Of a DNA stretch of 64,000 nt, positions 34,310 through 43,417 are shown in pieces. Location of the stretch: NCBI GenBank assembly GCA_963749675.1, contig CAVVNT010000002.1:434001-498000 (forward strand), read 5' to 3'. Origin of the DNA: Roseitranquillus sp963749675. GTDB lineage: Bacteria > Pseudomonadota > Alphaproteobacteria > Rhodobacterales > Rhodobacteraceae. Both the position numbers and the translations under genes were made by a program. How positions within the stretch are numbered: the stretch's first letter is position 1; each line of letters starts with the position of its first letter. The notes beneath the pieces are model-generated. The model did not search any database. It was not told where the DNA came from and was given only the letters and a program-made list of their open reading frames with translations.

Positions 34310-34510
34310 GACCGCCGCCCGATGCGCTGGTCAATCTTGCCATCCGCTGGTTCGCCGGCTTCGGCCTGCGGGACCGGCTGCCGGATCATTTTTCGCTGAC
34401 GCGGATACGGCAGGGCTGGGGCGCCGAGCGGTTCCGGCGCATCTTCGAGCGGACCGTGCGGGCCTGCGGCGCGGCTCGGATCGCCAAGGGCGAGAAGATC
34501 CGGCCGCCCC
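34310..34510 (+). mobile_element. IS1182-family transposase fragment
   Basis: DALVNLAIRWFAGFGLRDRL, PDHFSLTRIRQGWGAERF and RRIFERTVRACGAARIAKGE match the N-terminal region of IS1182 transposases. Both ends are missing. Confidence 0.65.
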
Positions 34511-34539
34511 GCATGTCCCGGTCTCGGCGTCCGTGATCC

Positions 34540-34625
34540 GCTCGGCTGAAGGTCAGCATATCGTGTACGAGATCGGCCTGCTTCTCAACCAGCTCGATCA
34601 GCGCCATTCTCTCGTCTGAAATCGG
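34540..34625 (-). mobile_element. IS256-like N-terminal fragment
   Basis: MALIELVEKQADLVHDMLTF on the minus strand resembles the N-terminus of mutator-type transposases (LLELIEKQADxDLVREML). Very short; tentative. Confidence 0.35.
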
Positions 34626-34779
34626 CGTCTCCGTTCTGGGTTCCAGGTCACGCAACCCGATCCGTTTCCGAAGATCGGCGATGGCCGCCAGCGTCACCGC
34701 CAGCCGCGCGCTACTCGGAAGCTCCGCGCGCGGCCTCTTACACCATTTAGCGTAATCGCCATCCCTATCGGCCCGATCT

Positions 34780-35790
34780 TGTGGTGCAAGATGGGCTTGA
34801 TGCTTCGACATTTGCTGAAGCCCTTGGCATGGAGGATACGATGGGAGTGTTGCAGCGCTTGACGTCTCGCAGGAGGGACGGCGATTTGCATGGTCGACCA
34901 GGAAGGTGCGCTCCTGGCAGAGGCCAAGGTCCCGACCTGCCCGGACGCAAATGCCGATTAGCTCGCCGAGCGCTCCGATGAGCTCGAACGGGTCGGCATG
35001 GAAACCGGTCCACTGGCCGTCTGGCTCTGGAACGCGCTGACGGCGCGAGAGCCCCGATCGTCTGCATCGACGCGCGCCATGGTGTCCTGAAGATGATGCC
35101 CAACAAGACCGATCGGCATGATGCCCGGGGCCTTGCCCATATACTGCGCACCGGCTGGTTCAAGGCCGTCTGGATCAAGAGCCACGAGGCCTATGTCAAC
35201 CGAGCGATGCTCACGGCGCGCCAGGCGCTGGTCGGGATGCGTGTTCGGCTCGAGAACGAGATCCGGGGCTTGCTGAAGACTTTCGGCGTCATGTTCGGCA
35301 AGCGTGTCCGCGGATTCAGGCGCCGTGCAGAAGAGATTATCGAAGGGGAGTTGGCTGTGGCCCCCGAGCTGGTTCCGATTTTCGAAGCTCTGATGCAAGC
35401 GCGCCGCGACATTCTGGCCCGCATTGCCGCGCTCGACAGCCAGATCCGTACAGTCGCCAGGCAACATGCGACGGTCCGGTTGCCGATGACGGCCCCCGGG
35501 TGTCGGACCAATTACCGCCATGGCCGTCGTCGCGGTCGACGATGTCGCCCGGTTCAGCCGCTCCTCGAGCGCGGGCGCCTATCTCGGCCTTGCGCCAAGA
35601 CGCTACGAGCCCGGCGAGATCAGCCGGATCGGACGTGTTTCTAAGCGCGGCGACCGCTTTACCCGGAAGTGCCTCTACGAGGCAGCGAACGTAATCTTCT
35701 GCCGGAACCTCGGCGACCCTCGCCTGCGCAGCTGGGCCCGTGAAATTGCCGAGAGCCCAACCCGAAACGACGCTGATCCACAGAACGACG
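34780..35790 (+). mobile_element. IS110-family transposase remnant
   Basis: Homology starts with GALLAEAKVPTCPDANAD, where TAG (34959-34961) replaces a Trp codon, then LAERSDELERVGMETGPLAV. It resumes MPNKTDRHDARGLAHILRTG, AYVNRAMLTARQALVGMRV, FGVMFGKRVRGFRRRAEEII, and after another frameshift GAYLGLAPRRYEPGEISRIG and RVSKRGDRFTRKCLYEAAN. It contains the DEDD-domain and transposase-20 segments but is inactive. Confidence 0.8.
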
Positions 35791-35989
35791 GAATGCGTCC
35801 AGCCGGGACGCGCGGCGAGGAAGAGATCGCTCCTGGACTGCGGCGAGGACCGCGCGCACCATTTCGATCCTTCCGACCCTGAACGCAAACAGGCGGCGCC
35901 CAAGCGGTGACCGCGGAGCGACTCCAAGAGCCCGGCACGCAGGAGACAGCGAAGAGGATCAGACACTTGACCACCGCGATTAGAGAATT

Positions 35990-36131
35990 GCCGGGGAAAC
36001 TGCTGCAATCGGTTTCGACTCGCGAGGTCGGCCTTACCTGGTCGGAACGTCTCGGCGACCAGCGCCGCCTTCTCCTCGTCGCTGCAACGCCCGCCGTCCG
36101 AGCCGCTGAGGACCTCTAGGCGGCGCGCCAC
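35990..36131 (-). mobile_element. IS66 orfA-like fragment
   Basis: MARRLEVLSGSDGGRCSDEE and KAALVAETFRPG resemble the start of an IS66-type OrfA helix-turn-helix protein. Homology ends after about 35 residues. Confidence 0.5.
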
Positions 36132-36384
36132 CGGCGCCTTCGCTGCACCGCTCGTTGCAAAACCTTCCGTGCAGCGTGCCCGATCCAGGAACCGCCACTC
36201 TCACCGCGATCGGCAGGAAGACCATGCAGACGCTCACCGATCATCCGATCACCCGCCGCTGGCCGCCCCAGACACCGGACGTCATCCAGCTCTACTCGTT
36301 CCCGAAGCCCAATGGGCAGAAGGGTAACCGCGACGCCGATCCCCTCCTGCCGCTGCTGATCTGACCGGGTCACTCTCTACGCGC

Positions 36385-36843
36385 ATGAGCGTCGGAGGTG
36401 TTGGCTTGGAAAGGGACGGCAAAGTGGGCGTCCAATTGGACGGCTCGAGGGGCGGCGGGGTTTCGCGGCTGGAGGTGATCGAGGGGCCGACTGGGCGACG
36501 GTGGCGCACGAAGGCGGAGCGGGCGCGAATCGCGGCGGAGAGCCTGGTGCCCGGAGCTTCTGTGGCGGATGTCGCGCGGCGGCACGGAACGACGCGCTGG
36601 CAGGTTCACGACTGGCGGAAGAAGCTGCGGACGGGGCAGTTGGTGGTGCCCGAGAGCGTGGCGGAGCTGCCGATGTTTGCTGAGCTGGTGGTCGAGGGCG
36701 CCGTGGCGGATGCGCCGGCAGCGACGGATGCCACATCCGGGGTGGAGATCGTCGTCGGCGATGTCGTGATCCGCGTCGGGGCCGGCGCCGGCGAGGGGCT
36801 GTTGATGCGGACGATCCGGGCAGTGCGAGTGGCGGCATCGTGA
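36385..36843 (+). CDS. IS66 accessory protein TnpA
   Basis: A 152-residue IS66 OrfA protein: a helix-turn-helix region (RTKAERARIAAESLVPGASV, ARRHGTTRWQVHDWRKKLR) and a C-terminal beta part (GVEIVVGDVVIRVGAGA). The frame is intact. The stop overlaps the tnpB start (TGATG), as is usual in IS66. Accessory role in transposition; without tnpC it has no cis partner. Confidence 0.88.
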   Translation: MSVGGVGLERDGKVGVQLDGSRGGGVSRLEVIEGPTGRRWRTKAERARIAAESLVPGASVADVARRHGTTRWQVHDWRKKLRTGQLVVPESVAELPMFAELVVEGAVADAPAATDATSGVEIVVGDVVIRVGAGAGEGLLMRTIRAVRVAAS

Positions 36844-37130
36844 TGCTCGGCCAGGGTGGGCCGGTGAAGGTCTTCGTGGCGACGCGCCCGGTGGACTTCC
36901 GCAAGGGGATCGACGGTCTGGCGCTGGCGGTGCAGGAGATGTTCGGGCTCGATCCGTTCAGCGGGGCGGCCTTCGTGTTCCGCTCGAAACGGATCGCATC
37001 AAGCTGCTGGTCTGGGACCAGACCGGGATGGTGCTCGTTCACAAGCGCCTGGAAGGCGGCAAGTTCGTCTGGCCGCAGGTGCGGGACGGGGTGATGCGGA
37101 TGTCGTCGGCGCAGCTGGCGGCGCTGTTCG
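36843..37130 (+). pseudogene. IS66 tnpB, frameshifted
   Basis: MLGQGGPVKVFVATRPVDFR, KGIDGLALAVQEMFGLDPFS and AAFVFRSKR are in one frame; the continuation IKLLVWDQTGMVLVHKRL and GGKFVWPQVRDGVMRMS is in another, so a frameshift lies near 36985. It then joins directly to tnpC sequence after AALFE. Confidence 0.82.
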
Positions 37131-37370
37131 AGAACCAGATCCGTCCGATCGGCACTGACCCGCAAGAACGCGCTCTTCGCCGGCAACGAGGTCGGCGCCG
37201 AGAACTGGGCCATGCTCGCCTCGCTCGTCGCCACCTGCAAGCTGTCCGGCGCGAACCCCGTCGACTACCTCGCCGACACCCTCCGGGCCATCCTCGACGG
37301 ACACCCCAAATCCCGCATCGAGACCCTCACGCCATGGCGCTACGCCCAGCCGTCAAGCCTCGCCGCATAG
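37131..37370 (+). pseudogene. IS66 tnpC, C-terminal remnant only
   Basis: NQIRPIG followed (after a one-base shift) by TRKNALFAGNEVGAENWAML, ASLVATCKLSGANPVDYLAD and a final SRIETLTPW is the C-terminal domain of the IS66 transposase. The catalytic DDE core is absent. It ends with TAG at 37368-37370. Confidence 0.82.
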
Positions 37371-38101
37371 GGCCGCGCCGTCGCGCTTACGCAGAAGGTC
37401 GGCAACGCGCTGCAGGAACTCGAGCTGCCGTACGAAGCGCACCGGGTTTCGATCATGGACGAAGACCAGAAGACGAAGGCGTTCCTCGCCCTGAACCCCA
37501 ACGGCAAGATCCCTGCAATGATCGATCCCGACGGGCCCGACGGCGCACCGCTTGCCCTCTTCGAGTCCGGCGCGATCCTGACATGGCTCGCCGAGAAGAC
37601 CGGGCGCCTTGGCGGTGCCGGCGCAGACAAGTGGCGCGTTCAGTCATGGCTCAATTGGCGGATGGGCGGCATCGGTCCGTTCTTCCGCCAGATGGGACAC
37701 TTCCTGAAATTTGCGGCCGACAAGGTCACCGACCCGTATCCACGAGAGCGCTATGTGGGCGAGAGCCGGCGCCTGCTCGAAGTTCTCGACGAAGCGCTCG
37801 AAGGGCGCGATTGGGTCGCAGGCGAGTTCTCGACCGCCGACATCGCGATCGGTCCCTGGCTGCGGACGGCGATCAACTTCTACGAAGCCGGCGACCTCCT
37901 TCGCTGGAACGAACTGCGGCATGTCCCTGACTACCTCGATCGCTTTCTCGCTCGCCCGGCCGTCCAGCGCGGCCTGAACGTTCCGCCGCGCGAGGCGGCC
38001 TAGCATCCGGTGCTATGGACGCTTGGCGGTTCCGGCTCCGGCATGCTGGCCTCGACGATCAACCAGCAGAACGCGTGCGAGCGGCAACCCGCTCCGCGTG
38101 G

Positions 38102-38557
38102 CTAGCGATCCGCGGGCAACGCGCCGCTAAGCACGTAACGGATGATCTCGACCACCTGCTCGGGACGTTCCGCCACCGCGAGCGCCGCGGCGTCGACTTC
38201 CTTCAGAGCGTGTGCATGTTCTGCGCCGTGCAGGATAACCAGCGGTGTGCCCAGCGCCGCGGCATACCCGGCTTCGAATGCGGCGTTCCATTGCTTGTAC
38301 TTCTCGCCGAAATGCACGACGACCACGTCCGCCGCTTCGAGCATCGTCCGCGTCCTGATCGCGTTCAGCTTGGCGCCCTTGTGATCATGCCAGAACTTTG
38401 ATTCCTCGGCTCCCATGATCGCGACGCCGCAATTGTCCGATGCCGCGTGGTCGGTGACTGGGGCAGTGAATTCGACGTCGAGGTCGCCAGCGCCTGCCGC
38501 GATGACATCGCGCCAATCGGTGTGGATCTCGCCCGAAAGGTATACGTTCAGCGTCAT
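38102..38557 (-). CDS. ytoQ: YtoQ family protein
   Basis: A 151-residue cytosolic protein of the YtoQ family: LNVYLSGEIHTDWRDVI at the N-terminus, FTAPVTDHAASDNCGV, KLNAIRTRTMLEAADVVVVH and FGEKYKQWNAAFEAGYAAAL. The fold resembles nucleoside 2-deoxyribosyltransferases (Rossmann-like with YLSG and D-W positions), but the substrate is unknown. Start ATG 38557 overlaps the pheT stop (ATGA), so translation is coupled to the phenylalanyl-tRNA synthetase beta gene. Confidence 0.88.
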   Translation of the reverse strand: MTLNVYLSGEIHTDWRDVIAAGAGDLDVEFTAPVTDHAASDNCGVAIMGAEESKFWHDHKGAKLNAIRTRTMLEAADVVVVHFGEKYKQWNAAFEAGYAAALGTPLVILHGAEHAHALKEVDAAALAVAERPEQVVEIIRYVLSGALPADR

Positions 38558-40959
38558 CCGCGCAGGCTCCCCCCAGTGGCCTTGGTGACCTTGTCGATGA
38601 TCTTGGCGGCGGCGGTCTCGATCTCCGCCTCCGTCAGCGTCTTCTCCCTCGGTTGCAGCCGCACCGTCAAGGCGAGGGACTTCTTGCCCGTGCCCATCTG
38701 CGCCTCAGCCCGTTCGCCAGCGAACTCGTCGAAGATCCGCGCATCCGCGATCAGCGCCTTGTCCGCGCCGCGCGCCGCCTGCACCAGCGCCTGCGCCTCG
38801 ACCTCGGCATCGACAACGAACGCGAAGTCCCGCTGCACCTGCTGCAGACCTTCCAGCGTCAGCGCTGGCCGGGCGGTGGATGTCGTCCGCGGGAACGGCA
38901 CGTCCTCGAGTAAAAGCGAGAAGGCCACGACCCGGCCCTTCAGGCCCGTCGCCGCAACGACTTTCGGGTGCAGCTCCCCGAAGACCCCGAGCACCTTCTT
39001 CGGCCCCAGGCACACGGTGCCGTGCCGTCCGGGATGCCACCATTCCGGCCCGCCGCGCAGGATCTGGGTGCTTGGCGCGCCGATCGCCGACAAGACCGCT
39101 TCGGCATCGGCGCGCACGTCGAAGACATCGACGGGCCGCCGCTCGCCGTGCGGGCTGCGCGGAACGGTCTCGCCGACGCGGATGCCCACCGCGAGCACGT
39201 GCTGCTCCTCCGGCTCGCCGCCCTGGAACGCCGCTCCCACCTCGAAGAGCGACTGATCGCTGAAGCCACGCGCCTGATTCCGCGCCGCGGCCTGCAGGAG
39301 GCCCGGCAGTAGCGAAGGCCGCATGTGCGTCATCTCCGAAGAGATCGGGTTCTCCAGCCGGGTCGCCTGCTGCCCACCGCCGAAAAGCTGCGCCGCCGCC
39401 TCGTCGATGAAGCTGTAGGTCACGCACTCGTTGTAGCCGAGCGCCGCGAGGCCTCGCCGCGCCGTCCGCTCGCGCACCTGCATCGGCGTCAGCACGGGCT
39501 TCGGCACGCCGGGGTTCCGGCGCGGCATCGGCGCAGGCTCGAGCTTCGTCAGCGAGGCAATCCGCGCGATCTCCTCGACCAGGTCCGCCTCGCCCTGCAC
39601 GTCGGGCCGCCACGATGGCGGGCGCGTCATGTCGCCGTCCAGCGCGAAGCCCAATGCCTCCAGCGTCGCCCTTTGCGTCGCCGCGGGGATGTCGAGGCCC
39701 ACCAGCGACGCTGTCCGCGCCGGATCCAGCCGGTAGGCGCGGCGCGTGTCAGGAACCGAGCCTGCCACGACCACCTCCGACGGCTCTCCCCCGCAGAGTT
39801 CAAGGATCATCGCCGTCGCCGCCTCGAGGCCGGGGATGGTGAACTCGGGGTCAACGCCCCGCTCGAACCGGTAACGGGCGTCGGAGAGTGCCTTCAGTCC
39901 CCGCCCCGTCCGCGCAATGGTCACCGGGTCCCAGTAGGCGCTTTCCAGAAAGACGTCCGTCGTCGACTCCGTGACGCCGGTCGCCTGGCCGCCCATGATG
40001 CCGGCGAGGCTTTCGGGGCCGTTCGCGTCCGAGATCACCATGTCGCCGGCGCGCAACTCGTAGGTGCGCTCGTCTAGGGCCGCCAGCTGCTCGCCACCCT
40101 CAGCCCGGTGGACGCGCAGGTCGCCCGAGACCTTGCCTGCGTCGAAGACGTGCAGCGGACGACTGTGGGCGAAGGTGAAGAAGTTGGTGACGTCGACCAG
40201 CATCGATATCGGCCTCAGACCGATCGCCGTGAGGCGCTTCTGCAGCCACGCCGGACTCGGCCCGTTACGGACGCCGCGGATCATCCGACCGGCGAACAGT
40301 GGGCAGCCGTCGCGGGCGTCGTCGTCGATCGTCACGCCGATCGGGCTCGGGAACGCGCCCGGCACCGGATCCACCGCGTAGGGCTTCATCCGCCCCAGCC
40401 CCCGCGCGGCGAGATCACGCGCGACCCCGCGCACGCCCAGCGCGTCGGGCCGGTTGGGGGTGATCGCGATGTCGATCACGGGGTCGATCCGCGCCGGATC
40501 ATGCGCGGCCAGCCAGTCGGCAAAGTCTTCTCCCACCTCGCCCGACGGCAGCTCGATGATGCCGTCGTGCTCATCGGAGAGCTGCATCTCCCGCTCCGAA
40601 ACCATCATCCCGTGGCTCTCGACCCCGCGGATCCTGCCCACGGCCAGCGTCGTGTCGATGCCCGGCACGTAGGTGCCGGGGTGGGCGACGACGACGCGGA
40701 TCCCTTCCCGCGCGTTCGGCGCACCGCAGACGATCTGCTTCTCGCCCTGATCGGTCTCCACCCGGCAGACGCGCAGGCGGTCGGCGTCGGGGTGCTGCCC
40801 GGCCTCGATCACCCGGCCTATGGTAAACCCGCGAAGCGCCCTGCCCGGGTCGATGACCTCCTCGACCTCGAGGCCGAGATCGGTGAGAGTGTCGGCAATC
40901 TCTTCAACGCTGGCGTCGGTCTCCAGGTGGTCCTTGAGCCAGGACAGGGTGAACTTCAT
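38554..40959 (-). CDS. pheT: Phenylalanyl-tRNA synthetase beta subunit
   Basis: An 801-residue protein of normal length: N-terminal tRNA-binding EMAP-like domain (VCRVETDQGEKQIVCGAPNA), B3/B4 editing region, B5 domain and a C-terminal ferredoxin-fold anticodon-binding domain (VQRDFAFVVDAEVEAQ). With PheS it charges tRNA-Phe as an alpha2-beta2 enzyme. ATG 40959 follows GGAGGAAGG; an in-frame extension to 41049 has no homology. The frame has no damage, unlike the neighbouring pheS. Confidence 0.96.
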   Translation of the reverse strand: MKFTLSWLKDHLETDASVEEIADTLTDLGLEVEEVIDPGRALRGFTIGRVIEAGQHPDADRLRVCRVETDQGEKQIVCGAPNAREGIRVVVAHPGTYVPGIDTTLAVGRIRGVESHGMMVSEREMQLSDEHDGIIELPSGEVGEDFADWLAAHDPARIDPVIDIAITPNRPDALGVRGVARDLAARGLGRMKPYAVDPVPGAFPSPIGVTIDDDARDGCPLFAGRMIRGVRNGPSPAWLQKRLTAIGLRPISMLVDVTNFFTFAHSRPLHVFDAGKVSGDLRVHRAEGGEQLAALDERTYELRAGDMVISDANGPESLAGIMGGQATGVTESTTDVFLESAYWDPVTIARTGRGLKALSDARYRFERGVDPEFTIPGLEAATAMILELCGGEPSEVVVAGSVPDTRRAYRLDPARTASLVGLDIPAATQRATLEALGFALDGDMTRPPSWRPDVQGEADLVEEIARIASLTKLEPAPMPRRNPGVPKPVLTPMQVRERTARRGLAALGYNECVTYSFIDEAAAQLFGGGQQATRLENPISSEMTHMRPSLLPGLLQAAARNQARGFSDQSLFEVGAAFQGGEPEEQHVLAVGIRVGETVPRSPHGERRPVDVFDVRADAEAVLSAIGAPSTQILRGGPEWWHPGRHGTVCLGPKKVLGVFGELHPKVVAATGLKGRVVAFSLLLEDVPFPRTTSTARPALTLEGLQQVQRDFAFVVDAEVEAQALVQAARGADKALIADARIFDEFAGERAEAQMGTGKKSLALTVRLQPREKTLTEAEIETAAAKIIDKVTKATGGSLRG

Positions 40960-41064
40960 GACCTTCCTCCGCCGGGTGGGAGCCGGCGGATTAACCGAGA
41001 GTTCACGGGAGGGGAAGAGCCGGCCGCTTTCCGGTGTATTTGGAAGCAATTCGAGAGGAATGTT

Positions 41065-41190
41065 ATGGTTGTTCTACCCATCGCTGGTGTCGCCCTATGC
41101 GCGACGGCTTTCACCACGGCCACTGCGCTGGCGCATGCCCTGGCGCCACTGACGAAAACAGTGGATCATGTTGAGGCCGCGTCTCGGTGA
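41065..41190 (+). CDS. Possible 41-residue membrane peptide
   Basis: MVVLPIAGVALCATAFTTAT followed by a short helical hydrophilic end. ATG 41065 has GAGAGGA at suitable spacing. One hydrophobic helix would insert in or cross the membrane. No homologue known to me; the short length makes it tentative. Confidence 0.35.
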   Translation: MVVLPIAGVALCATAFTTATALAHALAPLTKTVDHVEAASR

Positions 41191-41222
41191 TCCCCGACCA
41201 GCCGGAAGGTCTCGAGGACCAG

Positions 41223-41462
41223 TCACATCTCCGGACGCCAGCCGCCGCTTCGATCTAACCAGACCCGGCGCCAGCCCTCGAGGTCGTCGTTCTCGCCCTC
41301 CGCCAGCGCCATCTCCTCGGTGACGTCGCGGTAGCGCTGCACCGTGAGCGTCTCGATCGTCAGTGCCGGATTTTCCGTCCCAGTCGAGCGCCACGTCCCG
41401 CCGCCCCGCCTCCGGCCACGCCTCTCCGCACCGGCGTAGAAGGTGAAGGTGGTCGGGGTCAT
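41223..41462 (-). pseudogene. ASCH-domain-like gene with compensating frameshifts
   Basis: The frame opens MTPTTFTFYAGAER and closes NPALTIETLTVQRYRDVTEE and ALAEGENDDLEGWRRVW, the C-terminal pattern of ASCH (RNA-binding-like) proteins. The 15-20 residues between look wrong in this frame; the neighbouring frame gives the expected EAWPEAGRRDVALDWDG. Two compensating indels explain this. The N-terminal half of the domain is not found. It is either a decayed gene or affected by sequencing errors. Confidence 0.5.
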
Positions 41463-41817
41463 CGCGGCGGGATGATGACACGATTAGGCGGGCGCCACCA
41501 CGTGCAACGCGAGCCGGGCGGGCGCCTGCCCGTGGGGTGGCGCGGCCGAACGTCGAACGGCGCGCTTCATGGCAGCCGGGTTCCTGCATCGCCCGAGCGT
41601 CGTGCGCGGGTGAAAGAGCGCCAGCCCGCCGGGACGGGCAGGCGCTCGCCCGGCGCCTTCGGCTTGATTCCGGGCGGGGTGGTGCTTCGCTCCAGCGCCG
41701 CTCCCGCCACCCCGGTTTCGACAGCGCCTTTTGGCCTCGCCGGGTGCCGCCAACCTCCCTTAGTCCCCGTCCGACGCTCCACCCTAGCCGACAGAGATCT
41801 CGCGGCGAAGTTCGATG
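41463..41817. other. Spacer with no recognisable gene
   Basis: About 355 bp of GC-rich DNA with open frames on both strands but no homology, ribosome-binding site or RNA gene that I can support. Confidence 0.4.
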
Positions 41818-42222
41818 TCAGGGGGTACGGCCGTCAACGTCGGATTTCATCTCCTTGATCGCGCGTTCAAGATGCTCGCGAAGCGACGGCTCCAGCGGCA
41901 GTTCCATCCGTGTCCAGTTCCGGCACAACTCGGCCGCTTCAGAGACGGCTGAGAACACTTTCGGCGGAGCCAGCAACTGGATCTCATGGAGGATAGGGAC
42001 GAGCTTTTCGGCTTCGGGATTATAGTGGTTTACAATGGCGTCCGTCGTCGTTCGGTGCGAGCAGTCAGATCGTGGCTTAGCCGGATCTCGGCTTCGCCAA
42101 ACCAGCATGGAGAGAATGCCGCCCAACGCGAGCGCCCACAAAGGATTAGAAGCCAGAGCGATAAGAAGCTCGGGAAGCCAGGAGAAATCTTCTCTTAAGT
42201 TGTCGCCAGCTGTGGAGCGCAT
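41818..42222 (-). CDS. Small single-pass membrane protein downstream of pheS
   Basis: A 134-residue protein with one hydrophobic segment (LLIALASNPLWALALGGILSML written in part) near residues 19-41 and a charged cytosolic C-terminus with helices (EKLVPILHEIQLLAPPKVF, REHLERAIKEMK). ATG 42222 begins one base after the pheS stop, so its translation is probably coupled to pheS. No known family recognised. Confidence 0.55.
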   Translation of the reverse strand: MRSTAGDNLREDFSWLPELLIALASNPLWALALGGILSMLVWRSRDPAKPRSDCSHRTTTDAIVNHYNPEAEKLVPILHEIQLLAPPKVFSAVSEAAELCRNWTRMELPLEPSLREHLERAIKEMKSDVDGRTP

Positions 42223-42223
42223 C

Positions 42224-43293
42224 TCAGGAGGAAATCCCTCCCGCCAACTCCGGCACCGCGAGCGCGCTGAACCCGTAGTGCCGCAGCCACCGCAGGTCGC
42301 TGTCGAAGAAGGCGCGTAGGTCGGGGATGCCGTATTTCAGCATCGCCATCCGGTCGATGCCCATGCCGAAGGCGAAGCCCTGCCATTCGTCGGGGTCGAC
42401 GCCGCCCGCGCGCAGGACGTTGGGGTGGACCATGCCGCGAGCCCAGCACCTCGAGCCAGCCGTCGCCCTCGCCCACCTTGAGCGAGCCGCCCTCCCACGA
42501 GCACTGGATGTCGACCTCGGCCGAGGGCTCGGTGAACGGGAAGTGCGAGGCGCGGAAGCGGGTCTTCACGCGGCGTGCCGAAGAAGGCGGTGAAGAACTC
42601 CTCCAGCGTCCATTTGAGGTTCGCCATCGAGATGTCGCGGTCGATCGCCAGCCCCTCCACCTGGTGGAACATCGGCGTGTGCGTCTGGTCGTAGTCGGCG
42701 CGGTAGACCCGGCCCGGCGCGATGATGCGGCACGGCGCGCCGTTCTCCAGCATGTGCCGGATCTGCACCGGGCTGGTGTGGGTGCGCAGGACGTGCGGCT
42801 GCCGGTCGGCGTTCGCGCGGGACAGGTAGAAGGTGTCCATCTCCTCCCGGCCGAATGGTGCCAGGGGATGTTGAGCGCGTCGAAGTTGTGCCAGTCGGTC
42901 TCGACCTGTGGCCCCTCGGCGACGGCGTATCCCATCTCGGCAAAGATCGCGGTGACCTCCTCGGTCACCTGGCTGACGGGATGGATCGTGCCCTGCGGCC
43001 GGTGCCGCGGCGGCAGCGTGACGTCGAGCCATTCCGTCTTCAACCGCTCCTCCAGCGCCGCGTCCTCCAGCGCTGCACGCCGGGCCGACAGCGCCGAATT
43101 GATCTCGCCCTTCAGCGCGTTGAGCCGCGGCCCCGCCTCCTGCCGCTCCTCCGGCGTCATCCGGCCGAGCTCCCGCATGGCGAGGGACACCTCGCCCTTC
43201 TTGCCGACCGCACGCACCCGCACGTCCTCGAGCGTCGCCTCGTCCGCCGCCGCGCGCGATCTCGCCCAGCCACTTGTCGCGCAGGTCGTCCAT
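42224..43293 (-). pseudogene. pheS: Phenylalanyl-tRNA synthetase alpha subunit, four apparent frameshifts
   Basis: The complete PheS sequence is present, but in pieces: MDDLRDKWLGEIA; then (one extra base near 43250-43260) LEDVRVRAVGKKGEVSLAMR to VETDWHNFDALNIPWHHSA; then (one missing base near 42860) EEMDTFYLSRANADRQPHV to DISMANLKWTLEEFFTAFFG; then (extra base near 42575) RVKTRFRASHFPFTEPSAEV to GWLEVLG; then (extra base near 42440) MVHPNVLRAGGVDPDEWQGF to ELAGGISS. All motifs of class II PheS are there. pheS is normally essential and pheT is intact, so base-calling errors in this GC-rich stretch are at least as likely as real decay. The start ATG 43293 has AAGGGG upstream. Confidence 0.85.
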
Positions 43294-43417
43294 GCGTCGC
43301 CCCTTCTCTCTCCGGCGCGGCCTGCTAGCCCGGCCCGTCACGGCGCGCAAGCCACAGGGACTTGCGCGACACGGGCGCGGGCCTATCGTGAGCGCGAGAA
43401 ACCGGGCTGGGACGGCC

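Larger units (their letters stand above)
36324..37390 (+). mobile_element. IS66-family element, internally deleted, inside gst
   Basis: The ends are imperfect inverted repeats: GTAACCGCGACGCCG at 36324 and, reading inward from 37390, GTAAGCGCGACGGCG. An exact 8-bp target duplication GCAGAAGG flanks it (36316-36323 and 37391-37398), the size typical of IS66. Inside are tnpA, tnpB with a frameshift, and only the last part of tnpC; about 1.3-1.5 kb of tnpC seems deleted. Confidence 0.92.
36224..38003 (+). pseudogene. Glutathione S-transferase gene split by an IS66-family insertion
   Basis: The 5' part (36224-36323) encodes MQTLTDHPITRRWPPQ, then VIQLYSFPKPNGQK; the 3' part (37399-38003) resumes exactly in frame with VGNALQELELPYEAHRVSIM. 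Joined across one copy of the duplicated GCAGAAGG they give a 234-residue YghU/YfcG-like GST with thioredoxin-fold N-terminus (NPNGKIPAMIDPDG, LFESGAILTWLAEK) and helical C-terminal domain (WRMGGIGPFFRQMG). ATG 36224 has AGGA upstream. The insertion cuts between strand and helix 1 of the glutathione-binding domain, so the gene is inactive. The 3' part alone could at best give a truncated protein from ATG 37455. Confidence 0.92.

Noticed and set aside
38954..41190. Plus-strand frames antisense to pheT (up to 360 residues)
   Set aside because: pheT is a clear full-length synthetase gene; the antisense frames are low-complexity shadows.
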